Source: Talpa occidentalis
Taxonomy: Eukaryota; Chordata; Mammalia; Eulipotyphla; Talpidae
Assembly: GCF_014898055.3 (NCBI RefSeq)
Contig: NW_023602073.1
Span: 86,470,678-86,534,677 of the forward strand
Direction: 5' to 3'
Length of the DNA: 64,000 bases
The position numbers were made by a program, and so were the translations under genes. The notes below the pieces were generated by a model. The model was given only the letters and a program-made list of their open reading frames with translations. It searched no databases and had not been told where the DNA came from. Of this stretch, positions 11,726 through 24,720 are shown piece after piece; position 1 is the stretch's first letter, and every line of letters begins with the position of its first letter.

Positions 11726-11849
11726 GAGCATTTCTTCTGCAGAATAGTCTACTGTAGGTTTATAGCAGAAAGCAGAGGAGTAATAACTGAATGTTGATTG
11801 GCAATGCATTACTAGGATAACCCTCCCCAAGATGTTCAAAACAGGCCTT

Positions 11850-12290
11850 TCTAAGATGTGAAACTATGGCATATGGGTTATTTTGAACTGTGGTCAACTT
11901 TGTAGGCAAATAAGAAACTTTAACAACTCTTTTATTGCCTAGAAGAATAAAAATTGGGGGTATTAACCCAGATTGTTACCAGAAACAATATTATTATCAG
12001 AGAAACCTACCTAAATGGCAGAGCAAACATCTAATTACAGAGCCTATGGTCTCGGTCATAGGAGTCACCCTTCTCACTCCTAAAAGCCTCAAGCCCTGTC
12101 CTACTCCTTAATTCAGGATGTATACCCTCATTTTGCTCCACTGACTTTGGAATCTATATCCGTGCAGATTCTCCACACATGTCATTTAATTTGTTCTTTT
12201 CCTCTACCAATCTGTGTGCTATTAATTTGATTGTTTAACTGAACCAACCCAAGAAGAACCCAAAAATTTCTTCTCTACCCTATGCCTTCT
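11850..12290 (+). repeat. Possible LTR-like repeat, family unknown
   Basis: This block has uneven base composition and a C-rich centre (caagccctgtcctactcc) ending in a gaaccaacccaagaagaaccc segment, reminiscent of class I LTR ends. No target duplication or poly(A) signal settles it. Confidence 0.2.
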
Positions 12291-15200
12291 CTACGTATTT
12301 TTCTGTGTCTGGCAATTTCCATCTTGCTGAAGATCAAACTATGCTGTAACTCAGGAAAAAGCATCTCTCATTTGGTGATCTGCTATATCATTTCTGCTTA
12401 TTCACAGTGAAAAACACCATATTTTTAAGAAAACATGAAATGCAGAAGTGAAAATTACAGCAATCTTTTAAAAGTTTAAATTCTCATTTTAAGTGATTTT
12501 AATGTTATAAATGTTATGTTCCAACTCAAAAAAGAATATTGCACAATGTTTTAATATTACAGTTGTTATTTTTCTCACTCTGGTGAGATTTTGATACACA
12601 TAGTTGACTTTGGAAATAACACAGAGAATGTCTTAATTGGTTAAATAATTTCAATAACCTGTGAAGAATTGAAAGCAGGATATTACATTCATATAAAAGA
12701 CAAGTACAGATCCATAAATTCACTGGATTTTAGTGAAAAATAAACTCATTGTACTTAAAGGAGACAAAATTGAAAATGGGATGAAAATAAAATGTAACTC
12801 CAAAATTTTTCAATACACTCATATGCTTTTGGAAATCCATCAGATCCTCAAGACTTCTTAGAAAATCAGATCACATGGTAAGTCTCATTTTTGCAGATGC
12901 TAACATATTTTTAAAACAAAATCTAAAATAAGTACAAACCTGCACTGGTAAAAATAACAAAACCTCTGAATGATACCGTAAAATTACCCAAGTAATAACA
13001 AAAAAGAAAGAGACAAAAAAATAATTTTTTATGTCATGGCACTTATTAAAATTTCTGTTCAAATGTATGAACCTACAGTATTTTCCTTAGTAACAAACAC
13101 CAATTGTCATTTTGTATAGTTAAGGAGTAAATGCTGAACATTTAAGAAAGTAAAATATTAGTGGTCATAAAGCAAATTTAATTCCATGAAACTCTCCTGG
13201 TTTCAACAATTGTTTCCCTTTTGTTTTCTAATTAGTATTTTTAGCAGAGAGTTAGCACTAGAGGCCCAGAAGGTGATAGATAAATGCCTTAGGTGCCAGT
13301 TGTGTTGTTTTCTTAAAACTTTCATTTAACACTTGTTATTTTTAGAGTTGTTGCTCATGAAATTCATGAACACACCCTACTTTTGCTGCTTTTTATTCAT
13401 TTTCAGGAAAATTAAACCACAGCATAAAGAGAAAGGACACAAACATATTATATATTGTCTAATATACCACCTACTCGTATTCTGCCACTAATTTTCAGAA
13501 ACTGTAAATTATTTCAGTTGCATTGGTGTCTCTGTTAATGCTTAAGCTAAATATTCGACACCATGAATTTCTTTTTTATAGTTGTCCTAAGATATAATTA
13601 ATCCTTCATATTTTGTAAACATCCAGGAATCTAACATCTGGAATATTTATCTTCGTCAAATCCTAATATAAAAATACTTGAAAAAAAAAATCTCTGCAGA
13701 AGATAACCCTCAAAACACTCTCCTCAAAAAGAAAAGATTAAAATAATGGATTAGCTCAATTGTTGTGCCTTAAACTAGAACCATTGACTATATTTCAGAA
13801 AAAATACTCCATTTAAAACTGATTTTCATTCAGATTGGTGATTGGAGATTTACTTACAATGAAAGATAAATTATGTGAGCCTAGGATGGTGTCAGAATTG
13901 CACCTGAGGGCAGTTTTTCCAATTGAATGTGGATGTTGGTATATGACCATGATGAGTGTTTTGAATATTTTCTAACAGAAATTAGCATTTTTGTCAATTT
14001 TGATATTCTATTTTATTCCAAAAACAATTTTTACTTAATTTTCAGCCCTTTTAATCACCTGTCACCCAGAATCCATTTGGGTATAAGCAATCCTAGTATG
14101 GGCAGATAAAAGCACAGCATCCAGCTAGAAGACTGCATTATCATCCTCATTTTGCATTGCAAGAATCAAATTCAATCATAATATCAGGAGAAATAAAAAC
14201 TTCAAATATACATAAATTATATAATTTTTTTATGTGAAGAAATACTTACTCACTAGTCTTTTTAACTACTAGTGTCATAAAATTCGCATAAGTTGAGAAA
14301 AAGTTATTAGGGAAAATACTAATCTCTGATATATCAAAATATTTAGCCATCAGAAGTAAAAACATTGGCAAATAGAAACTTAACTGTGAGTTAGGAATTG
14401 TAACAATCCTGAATAAAAACCCTTTTCTAACTGAAAATGTCATTATGGTTCAATATTTTCAGAAAAAAAAAAAAAAACTTTTCAAATCTTCACACATACA
14501 CACTCTAGTTCTCTGAATCAGTAAGCAAAAGCCCTGCAGGTTCTATGACATGTTCACAGTTATCCAAGCTAGATGAAGCCTACTATAACATTTCTTTTAC
14601 TTGCAAAAATCAAAACTAATTTTACATAAAACACAGTTTTTAAATTTATGATACCTGCTGAATATGATTTGCTTATTTCATAAGGTATGCCTTAAAATTT
14701 TCCAGGGTTACATAGCTGAGGAACTCCAACATTAATTTTTCTATTCCATGAACTCAGATGGACTCCCTTCTACGTGCTTGTAACCTGCAAAATCCCTGGA
14801 CTGGAAAAATGGGTCAACAGTATTACTTGTGTCACTTTTAATTATCCTTGTGACACTCAAAAGCCTTTTTTAATTTCAGCAAAGTTAAGTGATGTATTAT
14901 TTCTGCATTTGGAATTTAATGTGTCAACACTTTGTCTTTAAAGCTATCTTTAAATACACTGTTGAAAACATGTCCACACTAATGAAGTTCTTTTTAAAAA
15001 AAATACATTGTTGGGATTTCGAGTAGATTTTAAATGCCCATTTCCCCATAAATCTAAATTCAACAGCAGCTCTGACACTGAAATTTGTGTAATGAATATT
15101 GTGCTTTGTATCTTTAATGAATATATTCTCCAACGTGTGGTTATGAAGACCTGTTTAAATCCCATTAGAGAAAAAATTCTCTTGGGCTTTATCTTACCAT

Positions 15201-16500
15201 TTTTTTAACAAAGATGCTGATATTATGTAGGTTTTTATTTTCAGGCTCTCATTTGGGTAGATTGTGAGAAATATCTTGATATAACAGTCCTTATTATCAA
15301 TCTTGTATATATAAGTAAATAATGCAAACAACTATAATTGAACAGTGAATGGTATTCCTGTAACCCTTACTTTTAAATTTATACATCTTTTATTAGTTTG
15401 TCCCATATAAAAATCAGTTCATCCAAGTTTTTGGGCACAGAACTGTCTTTAATATTTAAAATTAAGCTCCTAATTAGAGCAAAATATGTAAAGAGGGTTA
15501 TACTTTCTTTTCAGAAATAACAAACTGATAAAAGAGAATAATTATAGGTTATCAATACCCATATTTTTAAGAACTGACCATAAAGCCTACAGATATATGT
15601 GCCATAGACTATGAAAAAAGAAACACTTTAGGAAAAAAAATCACATTACAAAGTGTATTATAAAAATAAATTACATAGCATGTGCCCATGGACCTGACAG
15701 CTTTGCAAAAGGAAGAGAAATTCCTTTTGACACCAAGATTGAATTGTTTTTGCTACCTATACTCATATTATCAGCAACACCATTTCATTGTCAGCTATTA
15801 CATTATATCCTCAAAAAAAAAAAAGTCACTGGAAGCAGTAAAGTATTTCCAGTAGTGAGCAGTGGCACGGAGGACCTTAGTGGTGACGGAGGGCTGTAGA
15901 AATATTATCCGTTCAACAGGGATTCAGAGGAAGTACACAAAACCAGTATGTGCTTGCTTTACCATTTCATCTGGAGTTCATACGTAACTGGTGAATGATG
16001 ATGCTTTCTATAAAGAGAAGAAAGATACAGCATTTTCAATTAAACTGAAAAGCAAGTCAGCGGTTTCTGGAGGATCAATATCACGTCATTTCACTAAAAG
16101 AACATAGATGTTAAATGACAGACAAAACAGTACATGAGCCCAATAGCTTCTGCAGTTCTTTACTATTTTTAGGTAACTTCTTTATATTGGCATATGTGCT
16201 TACTGTTAGAATTCTCAGTCCTTTAGAAACCATGCCAAATTCCTAACAATAGTAGATCAATTTTACCCAGGGAAAGAATTGAAGAATAATTATGTATACA
16301 AGCCATATCGTGGGAAACGAGAAATAACTATTTTCCCAGCCATACTGCTTCTGCCCTGAACAATATTCACATACTTTTATCTTTTTAAAAATGTATTTTT
16401 GAGTTTTAATAGGAAAATATTATCTATTCCTAGAAAGTCATTAAACATAAATGACTCACTTTTGTCTCTAGCTTCTTGCTTTTGCATAATTCTGTGTATT
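12291..16500. other. AT-rich intergenic stretch, nothing assigned
   Basis: A long AT-rich run with many stop codons on both strands. The short open frames are chance. No splice-bounded coding exon, RNA gene or young repeat was recognised. Confidence 0.6.
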
Positions 16501-16820
16501 TAAAATCTAAATTTGGGGCCTCCCCTGGTGGCACAGTGGTTGAGCTCCAGGCTGCGAAGCTGCCCACAGCCTCTGCAGCGCCAGTTGGATCCCCTGCTGC
16601 TGGCGAGGGTCCCACAGGCATTACAGACCTCTCCTGTCGTGCCCGCTGCTCCCCTCCGCAGTGTATTTCGTCAGTCTTTCTGTTCTGTTCCCCGCTCTGG
16701 CTCTGGTGAATTCTCTCACCCTCCCGCTCTTCCGAGTGTACCCAGTGCTTGTATAAATAAATAAATAAATCTTTAAAAAAAAAGTCTTTTAAAAAATAAA
16801 ATAAAATAAAATCTAAATTT
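16501..16820 (+). mobile_element. tRNA-derived SINE, head type A, with 14-bp TSD
   Basis: A plus-oriented SINE runs from ggggcctcccctggtggcac at 16515 to an AAATAAATAAATAAATCTTT tail with further A/T repeats. It is flanked by perfect copies of taaaatctaaattt at 16501-16514 and 16807-16820. The head shows an A-box-like tggcacagtgg. The B-box region is mutated (cagttggatccc). Confidence 0.93.
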
Positions 16821-16974
16821 GTTCTCATGAAAATAAATAAAAAATTGATAGTAATTAAAACAATATCAGTCACATTGTAAATGTGTAATATTTATGTTTA
16901 TTTTATTTTACTTATATATTAACTTTATGCCTTTTTGAACATGTATCATCAATTTTTTTATCATAATATTCAGA

Positions 16975-17075
16975 GACTATTGAGGCCCTATTGTGTGCTA
17001 GGCATGGAACCACATTATGAGGAAAATGAAGGAGAGTCCTGTCATTGCCGAGATTATATAGAGTGGAGAAAAAAG
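16975..17075 (-). repeat. L2 LINE fragment
   Basis: The + strand reads as the reverse complement of an internal L2 segment: ttgtgtgctaggcatgg followed by gagtcctgtcattgccgag, in the order seen in L2 copies. Short and old. Confidence 0.45.
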
Positions 17076-17957
17076 AAATAACTAAGCCTCAAATAGTTTT
17101 TCCACCTAAAAAAAAATGTTACCTCCCTGTTAGTATATGACAATGTTTTAAGTGCAGAAACTAATGTCAGGGTTTAGCAATAGTGTTTATCAGGGTTTAT
17201 CAATCAATGTTTATCAATAGAGGATTTTTTTCACTTTAGTTTTGAATGCTATTTACATTTATTTAGCTATTTGACATCTATATAAACATTAATGAAAGCA
17301 CATTATGTCATAGACCCACAAGTTCTTGCTAATGATGTAGAATGGATGATCCTGACATAAGTTTAATGGTCTTTGCCTCTTTAAATTTTCCACTGGTGTG
17401 AGTACTATTTTCTATTACTTCAAGTCTAGGTTTATTGCTTAAGTGTGTTTCTTATAAGATCCTGTGTCAAAACTTCTCTGTCAAAAAGAAAATGTTACTG
17501 TGGTTTCATTAACTTCATGCTGACCACTAGGTGGAGATATTTCCATTGTTTCGCCCAAACTTTATAATTGAATTTGTGATAAATATGTAAGCAAAATAAA
17601 CAAAATATATAAATGTTTTATATACTTAGTGATATATACCTATGAAGTCTTTGTAAAGCTTCTAAAACCTACATGTGATTTTCCACTTAACCAAAACCCT
17701 TAAAAGTCATTATCTCATTTTCCTTTGGAAAATCATTCTAGCTTCAAATTTTTTCAATACCCAAAAATATATAAAAATATTCAGGAAAAAAAACTGCAAA
17801 AATCTAAAATCTAATGTAGATAAAATTCAGAATATAGGATTAAAATACAATTTTCCAATTTTCTTTTTTGAAATTTATGTCAATTTTAAAGAGACATAGG
17901 TCTCAAATTTCCCTAATAGAAGCATCTTCCCCATTTTTATACATTAAGAAAGCATAG

Positions 17958-18265
17958 AAAACATAGATTTAGGGCCTCCCTGGTGGCTCAAGGGGTTAAG
18001 ATGCAACCTACGAAGCTGAAGCTGTCCGCAGCCTCTGCAGCACAGAGTTCGATCCCCTGCCAGTCAGGTAGCAACCCATATGGCACCACAGACTTCTCCT
18101 AACTCGCCTGCTGATCCCCTTAGCAGCGTACTTTGGACAGTCTGCCTGTTCTGATTCCCCCCTCTATCTCAAGTGAATCCTCTCACCCCTCCCCCCACAC
18201 CTCTGGCCTGTACCCCAACTCTTGTATGCATACATAAATAAATCTTAAAAAAAAACATAGATTTA
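17958..18265 (+). mobile_element. tRNA-derived SINE, head type A, with 14-bp TSD
   Basis: A plus-oriented SINE from about 17972 to 18251 has head gggcctccctggtggctcaa, B-box agttcgatccc and tail acataaataaatctt. It is flanked by aaaacatagattta at 17958-17971 and 18252-18265. Confidence 0.92.
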
Positions 18266-21200
18266 AAAGAGTGAAATCCAGAATTATTCTTACTGTAAGT
18301 GTAATTTAAATTGCTGTGCCATTTTCTCAATACAAAATGAGAGCTTTAAAGTAGGGGACCACTGAACATGGAATTAGAATGCTTAGGTCTCTAAGGTCTC
18401 TCTCAGGACTAACAGTTTGTGTTACATTCTTCTCTCACCTTAAGTGTGCAATCTCTAAATTCCTAGAGTTCCCATCTCTTAATCCCATCATTTTGTAATC
18501 TAATAATAATAATAGCTTCTCAGAATTAGCATTTGGTGAAACTGTATGTACCAGAAGGGTACATACATAGAAGAATCATGGTCTTGATTGGACCACTGTA
18601 TTTTATTACTACATTTAAATAAGCAAACTGGTAATCCAAGCATGCCATATAAACTAATGCTGTTAATCAGATTGTGTTATTAAAAAGAATGTCTCAAAAA
18701 TATTTGTCAAATAAGTTGACTAAGTAAATTCTACTTTAAAAAAGGTGGTGTTTAATATTTATGTACATAAGCTTTTTTAATACAATAAAGCTCAAGCTAT
18801 TTTGTTTTATGTACATGGAGTCATATTCTATCTTGTTTCTAGAGATAATAAGACAAGCTTTATATGATAGTCGCTCTATTATCTATTTGCTTATTATCTA
18901 TATTTTCTCTAAATCGAAAACTGACTTAGAATCACCCCACCAATACACAAAATTCTGATAAATAGAAAATGTTGTTTCAAGTCTTTAAATTTTGACTGCA
19001 AAATTGATGTATATGGAGTCCTTGATTACAAGGGAAAACAACTTAATGCTTTGGGGATGAATGTTATGATTTTATTTTTTTTTTAAAGGCAGAATTCCTA
19101 AGTCTCCTCTTATCTTTTTATAATTTAATACAGTGCAGTTATTGATTTTAATGACGTTACAAAGTCAGTGAGCAAGTTTTATTTCATATCCTAGGCTGTC
19201 TTCATGCCAGAATAAGACACAAATTTAGGTCATATGGGGCCTCTATAAAGTGATCTCAGCAAAATCAGGTAAAATTCAGTAATAATTTTTCTCTTTTTAC
19301 AGATACCATTTTTCTGACATTGGTTATTTGTAGAGCATTATATTTAATAGGCAGATTGGAACCAAAAGCCATTGGTAATTATCTCCTCTATCAGTAAACT
19401 CAAAGTACTGAAGCACTTAAATTTGGGGCTCTCTGATGTATAGAGTTTTATTAACATAATTTCCCTTTTTTCTAATTAGAAGGGAAAAAAAAGTTCTAAA
19501 CCTTAATAAATCTACATACAACATGGGACATTGGATTTTTAGATACTTTGGCATGAGCAGTTTACCAAAATGCACTTATGGATATTTTCCTTGATATGTT
19601 TCTCTCAAGTGTAATCTTGATGTTTTTTCCTTAAGAAATTTCAGGTAAGACATTAAACACATTAGTTGTTATGATAATATAGTTGTGAAATGACGTGGCT
19701 CATGAATTCATTCTTCTGTTACACTAGCTACAAGTTATCAGTTCATCCCTACACTTGATTTCTAATCTCTCTATTAATTCTCCTTGGGTGGTCAAACAAT
19801 TGGCCAGTCAAATGATTTGAGATCTTAAATTGAATACATGAGACAGGATGTGGAGAGAAATTGTGGGGAGACTATCTCCTGAGTGCTAAAGTGGGCTACA
19901 TGGCAAAAAAATTGGAGTTCTGATTCCTCCCAGGAGAACTCCTAGGCTGTGGAGTAGGAAAGATGTACTCCCTGCAAAGTCAGTGCCTTCCTCTCAGACA
20001 ATGCATTTCTCTATACTCTGCCAAACTGCAAGGAAACACTTGCTCTTTGAATTTTAAATATATACCCTAGTAAATGAGAACAGGTCACGGTAAGGTGTAG
20101 CCTCTAAGTTCACATACCAAAAGACGAAACATAGCAGAAGCTCAACTAAAGCAGGGCTTTGTACTAGCTTTAGGAAAGCTGCTTCATCCACAGAAAACTG
20201 CACACCAGTGACAGAAAGCATTTTTTCTTGGATTTTGCATAAGTTTGGTTGACTAATGGCCTACTTCCCATATTTAATGGTCCCCTACTTTCCCAAGGGC
20301 TATGCATGGAGGACAAGGCACCAACTAAGGATATACCATTCCTCCTCTCCACTAGCTTTGAACTTAGGCCTGGAAGGTAATTTATCCACCTACAAAAATG
20401 TCCTGCATTCTACACACCTTTCAGAAGTAGGAAAGCCTAGCTATATACCTTTAAGGTTTTCATTTTCATAAACTGCTGTATGGTTCAGTTCTGTTCTTAT
20501 ATTCAGAAATTAATCACAGTTCTGATTAAAACATCTGTTTTAAATAGGAAGTCCTATAAACTTCCTGTGTTAATTTGGACTTGTATTTCTTCTTTGGATT
20601 CAGCTCAGTTAATTAAAAATACTTCCGCTAATCAGTTCTGTCATTTGCTTCAGGAAATTTTTGAAAGAGAGAATATAAACCCTCTTGGGCTTTTCTCTAC
20701 AATTTAATAGTAGATTTGCTTCCTTCCAAAACATTTTTCACTCCATCATCAACCTAAATCATCCTCTTTCCTCCTTGGCTTACAGGAATTTTCAATAATC
20801 ATAGTTATGACTGGTAATTTCTTTTTCAGGAAATTCTCTCTCTTTACTTTTTCCCAAACACTAGCAAATTGAAAATAGTTCTCTAACACATAACATTAAA
20901 TATAAAGAAAAACTAAGTCATAGAAAACTTTGTAAGTATTGTAGTAAATCATGTTCAGGTACTGTCTTCTTGGACACAGATGCTAAATGCCTAGATTGAT
21001 TTAATTCAATGGCTTGTCACAGAATAGCATGGAAATAACATTATGTGTAAATATTGAGAAGAGCATTGAGCTTTTTAGATTATTAAGCTTGTGAATATTG
21101 AATCACAAGAACACTGTTATGAAAACTTTTACACATACAGTTTCTATGTAGATAGCTCAATATCTCAAATTCTTTGGCAATGTTTTTTGACCCAGTGAGT

Positions 21201-22439
21201 CTGGGCACTTTAGTCTTCATGTGAATATACATTTTGCTCACTTGAAGTAGTTCTATCCTAGGAAATAATCAACAAAATGTACTGGGTGAAACTGAAGACA
21301 TGACTTCATCATTAATAGATGGTTAGACAACTCTAAGCTTCAGGGTTTTTCTTCTTTTACTTTTGTTTTTGTTTTTCAATAACAAAGAAAATTATTTTCT
21401 TGGCCTCTAAATTCTAGTTCAGCTCTAAATAGTCCTTGACTTTCAATTCTATCCATCACATCCACATAAACATTTAAGGATATCAAGTAAGGGTATCAAA
21501 AGTACTTTAACCAGATAAGCAATTAATCGATCGTTAGTTCTTAGGCAAAGCATTATGGCAGGGTCTTTTAAATTGCTTGCTCAACTATAATGAAGTATAT
21601 CATACTATGACTATAAAGACAAAAGAATCATAAAAGATTATGGTTAAATGTTAAGCCAAGGTAAGCCAAGGTAAGGTGAGGTGCCAAAGGTTACACAGCT
21701 TTCCTGTGGTCTCTTGATTTTCAGTCCTATCTCAGATACATAATCTGTTTTTCAGCAACCTACTTTCTCTGGATGTTTCTCTTGATAATATATCTTAAAC
21801 TAAACCTTGCTTATTGGTGTTATTTGGTCCTGTAAAATGAGGGCCTCTCTAACTACTTTTAAAGAATCCTTAGTGAAACTGAAATGCCTGACAAATCATC
21901 TAAATCTTTCTCTTTTCTGCAGTGTCCTTCATGCTCTTCTGGGGGGTGGGTGGAGGGATGTGAGAGGAAGGGGTGAGCAATTCATAATTGATTCAAGCAT
22001 GTTTATGCTTCATGGAAAGCTCTCAGGCTCCTTAGTTCTCCATGTGTATGATGGCTAGAACTCCCCAGTCCAGGAATCCTGACTGTTATGCATCCATTAC
22101 TCGCCATGGTGCCTTTGGAGGGAATAGAATGACAGCACTGGATTTCCTCTAATTCCACCATTCCTTTACCTCCATGTTCTTACATATGACTTGTCAGTTC
22201 CCTGCACATTATTCTCACAGGTTTGCACTGCAGACAAAGGGAGGAAATAACACCTCTTTCTTCCCCAGCTTCCAGGCATCCTTCAGCTGCTGGCTTTCTT
22301 TCTCTACAGAAAGTGTCAATTTTGGAGATTTTTTTACAGCAAGTTTTTTTTTTTTTAACCCCAGATTAGGTTCTGAAATAATATTCTATATTCCTAAAGG
22401 AAGCATGTTTTTAAAAGAGGTTTTGAACAGAAAAGGATC
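18266..22439. other. AT-rich intergenic stretch
   Basis: No gene recognised. A weak MIR-like segment on the minus strand may lie at about 21640-21740 (ggttacacagctttcctgtgg), next to a small direct repeat of aagccaaggt. The remaining short open frames have no family signature. Confidence 0.55.
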
Positions 22440-23570
22440 TAAGCACCAGAAGGAAATGTAGGAGAACAACAATCCAGGGAGCAGGAACAAGTAGATCAAG
22501 TGCAAGAGAGTGGCATGGCCTGTTCTGCAAGTCATCCTGTGGGCCCAGGGGACTGGAGTTCAGAAACAGGAAAGCAAAGAAAGCTCAGGAGAGTAGGAGG
22601 TAGAGATAAAGTCATAGAGAGACTGTGTGCCACACCAAGGAGTTGGTGTTACATTCTGTAGGTAATGAGAAACACCAGAGAATTTTCAAATAGAGTGACA
22701 TGATCCCCTTGCACATTAGAAAAGAGGAAAAAAAATGAATCAGAGAGTTTTGAGTCTGGAGATTATGAAATCATTTAGGAGAGTGTGAGACCAATTAGAG
22801 TACCAGAGTAATCCAGATGAGAAGTAATATATAAACATCAACTTAGGCAGTGGCAGGGGAAATGGAGACATGGGTTCAGCTGCAAGAGGTGTTGGGTTAG
22901 AATATGAGAGGCTTGCTGAGTCTACTTGATAGGTGAGGGAGAAGGCGGAACCTAAAATGGCTACCAGGTTTCTAACTTGGGTAACTAAGTGCATCAGGAT
23001 ACCCCCACAGGGGTGGAAAATACAATCATGTGAAACATTGAGGTTTTTCAGTCAATGCCAGGCTGCATATATGTCCCTGTATACAGTAGAGTGTGGAGTA
23101 GACTGTTCCAATGAGGGTTGTGTCGTTACACTCTACAATGTTTGCGCAATGATGAAATCATCTAATGACACATTTCTCAGAATGTATCCTCATTAAGCAA
23201 CACATGACTACAATAAGAGGAGAAGCCTTGGAAGAGGGGTGGAGGAGGTGTTGAAAATGGCTATTAGACAAGTGGCATTGGAGATGTGAAGTATAAAATT
23301 GGAAACATAGTTGGAGAGAGATGTTTGGTAGTCATCAGCATGTGAGTGATAATTGAAGCCATGGGAGTTCGTAAAATAACCAGCATGTAGTTTAGGAAAT
23401 GGCTTTTGATAAAGACAAGGAAACAACAACTTTAAGGATGTATACATAAAATAAGGAGCCAATAAGAGATGCTAAAGTAGAGCAATCAGAAAGGTCAAAA
23501 GAAAACCAAAGGAGATTAAATATTTTGGATGCTGAAGGAGAAGAGCATAATCTCACTCTATTTCACCCTT
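22440..23570 (-). repeat. L2 LINE, split by a DNA-transposon-like fragment
   Basis: The + strand follows the reverse complement of the L2 3' half in order. Recognisable landmarks are the acatgatccc block, the ggctaccaggtttctaactt block, the atggctattagacaagtgg block and the gtagtcatcagcatgtgag block. Colinear L2 resumes after the insert at about 23015-23215, so the insert is younger than the L2. Confidence 0.65.
23015..23215 (-). repeat. Old interspersed repeat inserted in L2, probably a DNA transposon
   Basis: About 200 bp with the landmarks gatgaaatcatctaatgac and cattaagcaacacatgac resembles a known old mammalian repeat ending that I cannot name with certainty. It interrupts an otherwise colinear L2. 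Confidence 0.35.
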
Positions 23571-24274
23571 TTTAGAGACTAGAGATTTATTTTCAAAAAC
23601 AACTAACCTACAAAGTTCTGGACCTAAGCACAAGAATGGACAGCATAGACTGAATGTGGGGCAGTGAGAGGTTACATTGACATTCGCCATCTTTCCTTCC
23701 CTGATCTGTTCCCAGGATGCAGTCAGCCTGCCCTAGGGAGGTTCTTGGAGGACTGTTCTTTGTAGAAACTACTGGAAGATGCACTTCAAGACAGAAAGGG
23801 TAGAGAGGGATGAGGGGAGGGGAATAGGCAAATAAGCAAAAAAAAAGTAGAAGATAAGAAATCCAGGAAACAGAGGATTCAACATAGGCAAAAGAACACC
23901 AGGACACCAGCTGTGCAGGAGGCCTAGGGACAACCAGTCCAGTCCAAGCAGGGAGGCAGAGGGCTGAAATAGGCAGGCCTCCAGGGAAAAATGTGAAACT
24001 GATGTGCTTAAGTGTTTGGGAAAATTACTGATAGGTGTTTGGCTTTGCTATTTGGAGCATTTGGAAAAAATAAAGATAGATACATAGAAAACCAAGCAGA
24101 TGAAAAATTAAAATAATTTTTCTTTTGATGGGAGGAAAGTAGTAAGAAGAAAGGAATATAATCATAGTTAAGAGTTAGAAATTTTTTTCTCCAGAGAATA
24201 AAACTGAGGGATAAGGGGAATGAGGTAAGAAATAGCTGTGTTCTTCACCTTTCAGCAATGGCTGGTATTTTTAC

Positions 24275-24427
24275 TATGTATATAGACAACAAAAAACTAT
24301 GAACCAGAGACACTTTTTGGGGGGTGGGAGGGGATGGGAGGGGAGGGATTGGGGTAAGAATGGGTGGTTGCAATTGTATGGGGAATATAAAAATAAAATT
24401 TATTATTTAAAAAAAAATTTAAAAAAA
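24275..24427 (+). mobile_element. L1 3' end (5'-truncated)
   Basis: The segment runs from aactatgaaccagagacac through a G-rich run to ttgcaattgtatggggaata and an AT-rich A tail. The same order occurs, in reverse complement, in the L1 copy at 63473-63967. It is the L1 3' untranslated end in plus orientation. A SINE is inserted immediately into its A tail. Confidence 0.75.
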
Positions 24428-24720
24428 AAAAGTAATGAGCCTCCCCAGTGACACAGCAGGTTGAGCGCAGCGCTGTGAATCTGTCCGCAGCTTCTACAGT
24501 GCGGGTTCGATTCCCAGCCGGCCAGGGAGATACCCACATGGCACAGCAGACCCTTTCTGTCTTGCCTGCTGCTCCCCTCAGCAGTATTTTCGGTTGTCTG
24601 CCTGTTCTGCTCACCACTCTGTCTCTGACGAATTCTCTCACCCTCCCACGCCTCTGGGCTGTACCCCAGCTCTCGTATAAATAAATAAAATCTTTAAAAA
24701 AAATAAAAATTAAAAGTAAT
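24428..24720 (+). mobile_element. tRNA-derived SINE, head type A, inserted in the L1 tail
   Basis: A plus-oriented SINE runs from gagcctccccagtgacacag at 24437 to about 24711. It has a perfect B box ggttcgattcc at 24504-24514 and the tail ataaataaaatcttt. Flanking aaaagtaat copies lie at 24428-24436 and 24712-24720. The SINE is younger than the L1 whose A tail it entered. Confidence 0.9.

Noticed and set aside
16430..16873. Open frames of 77-147 codons across 16.4-16.9 kb
   Set aside because: All are read through the SINE at 16515-16806; similar frames recur in the other SINE copies.
24504..24514. tRNA-gene-like B box
   Set aside because: It is part of a SINE head. No cloverleaf with paired acceptor stem can be drawn, so it is not a tRNA gene.
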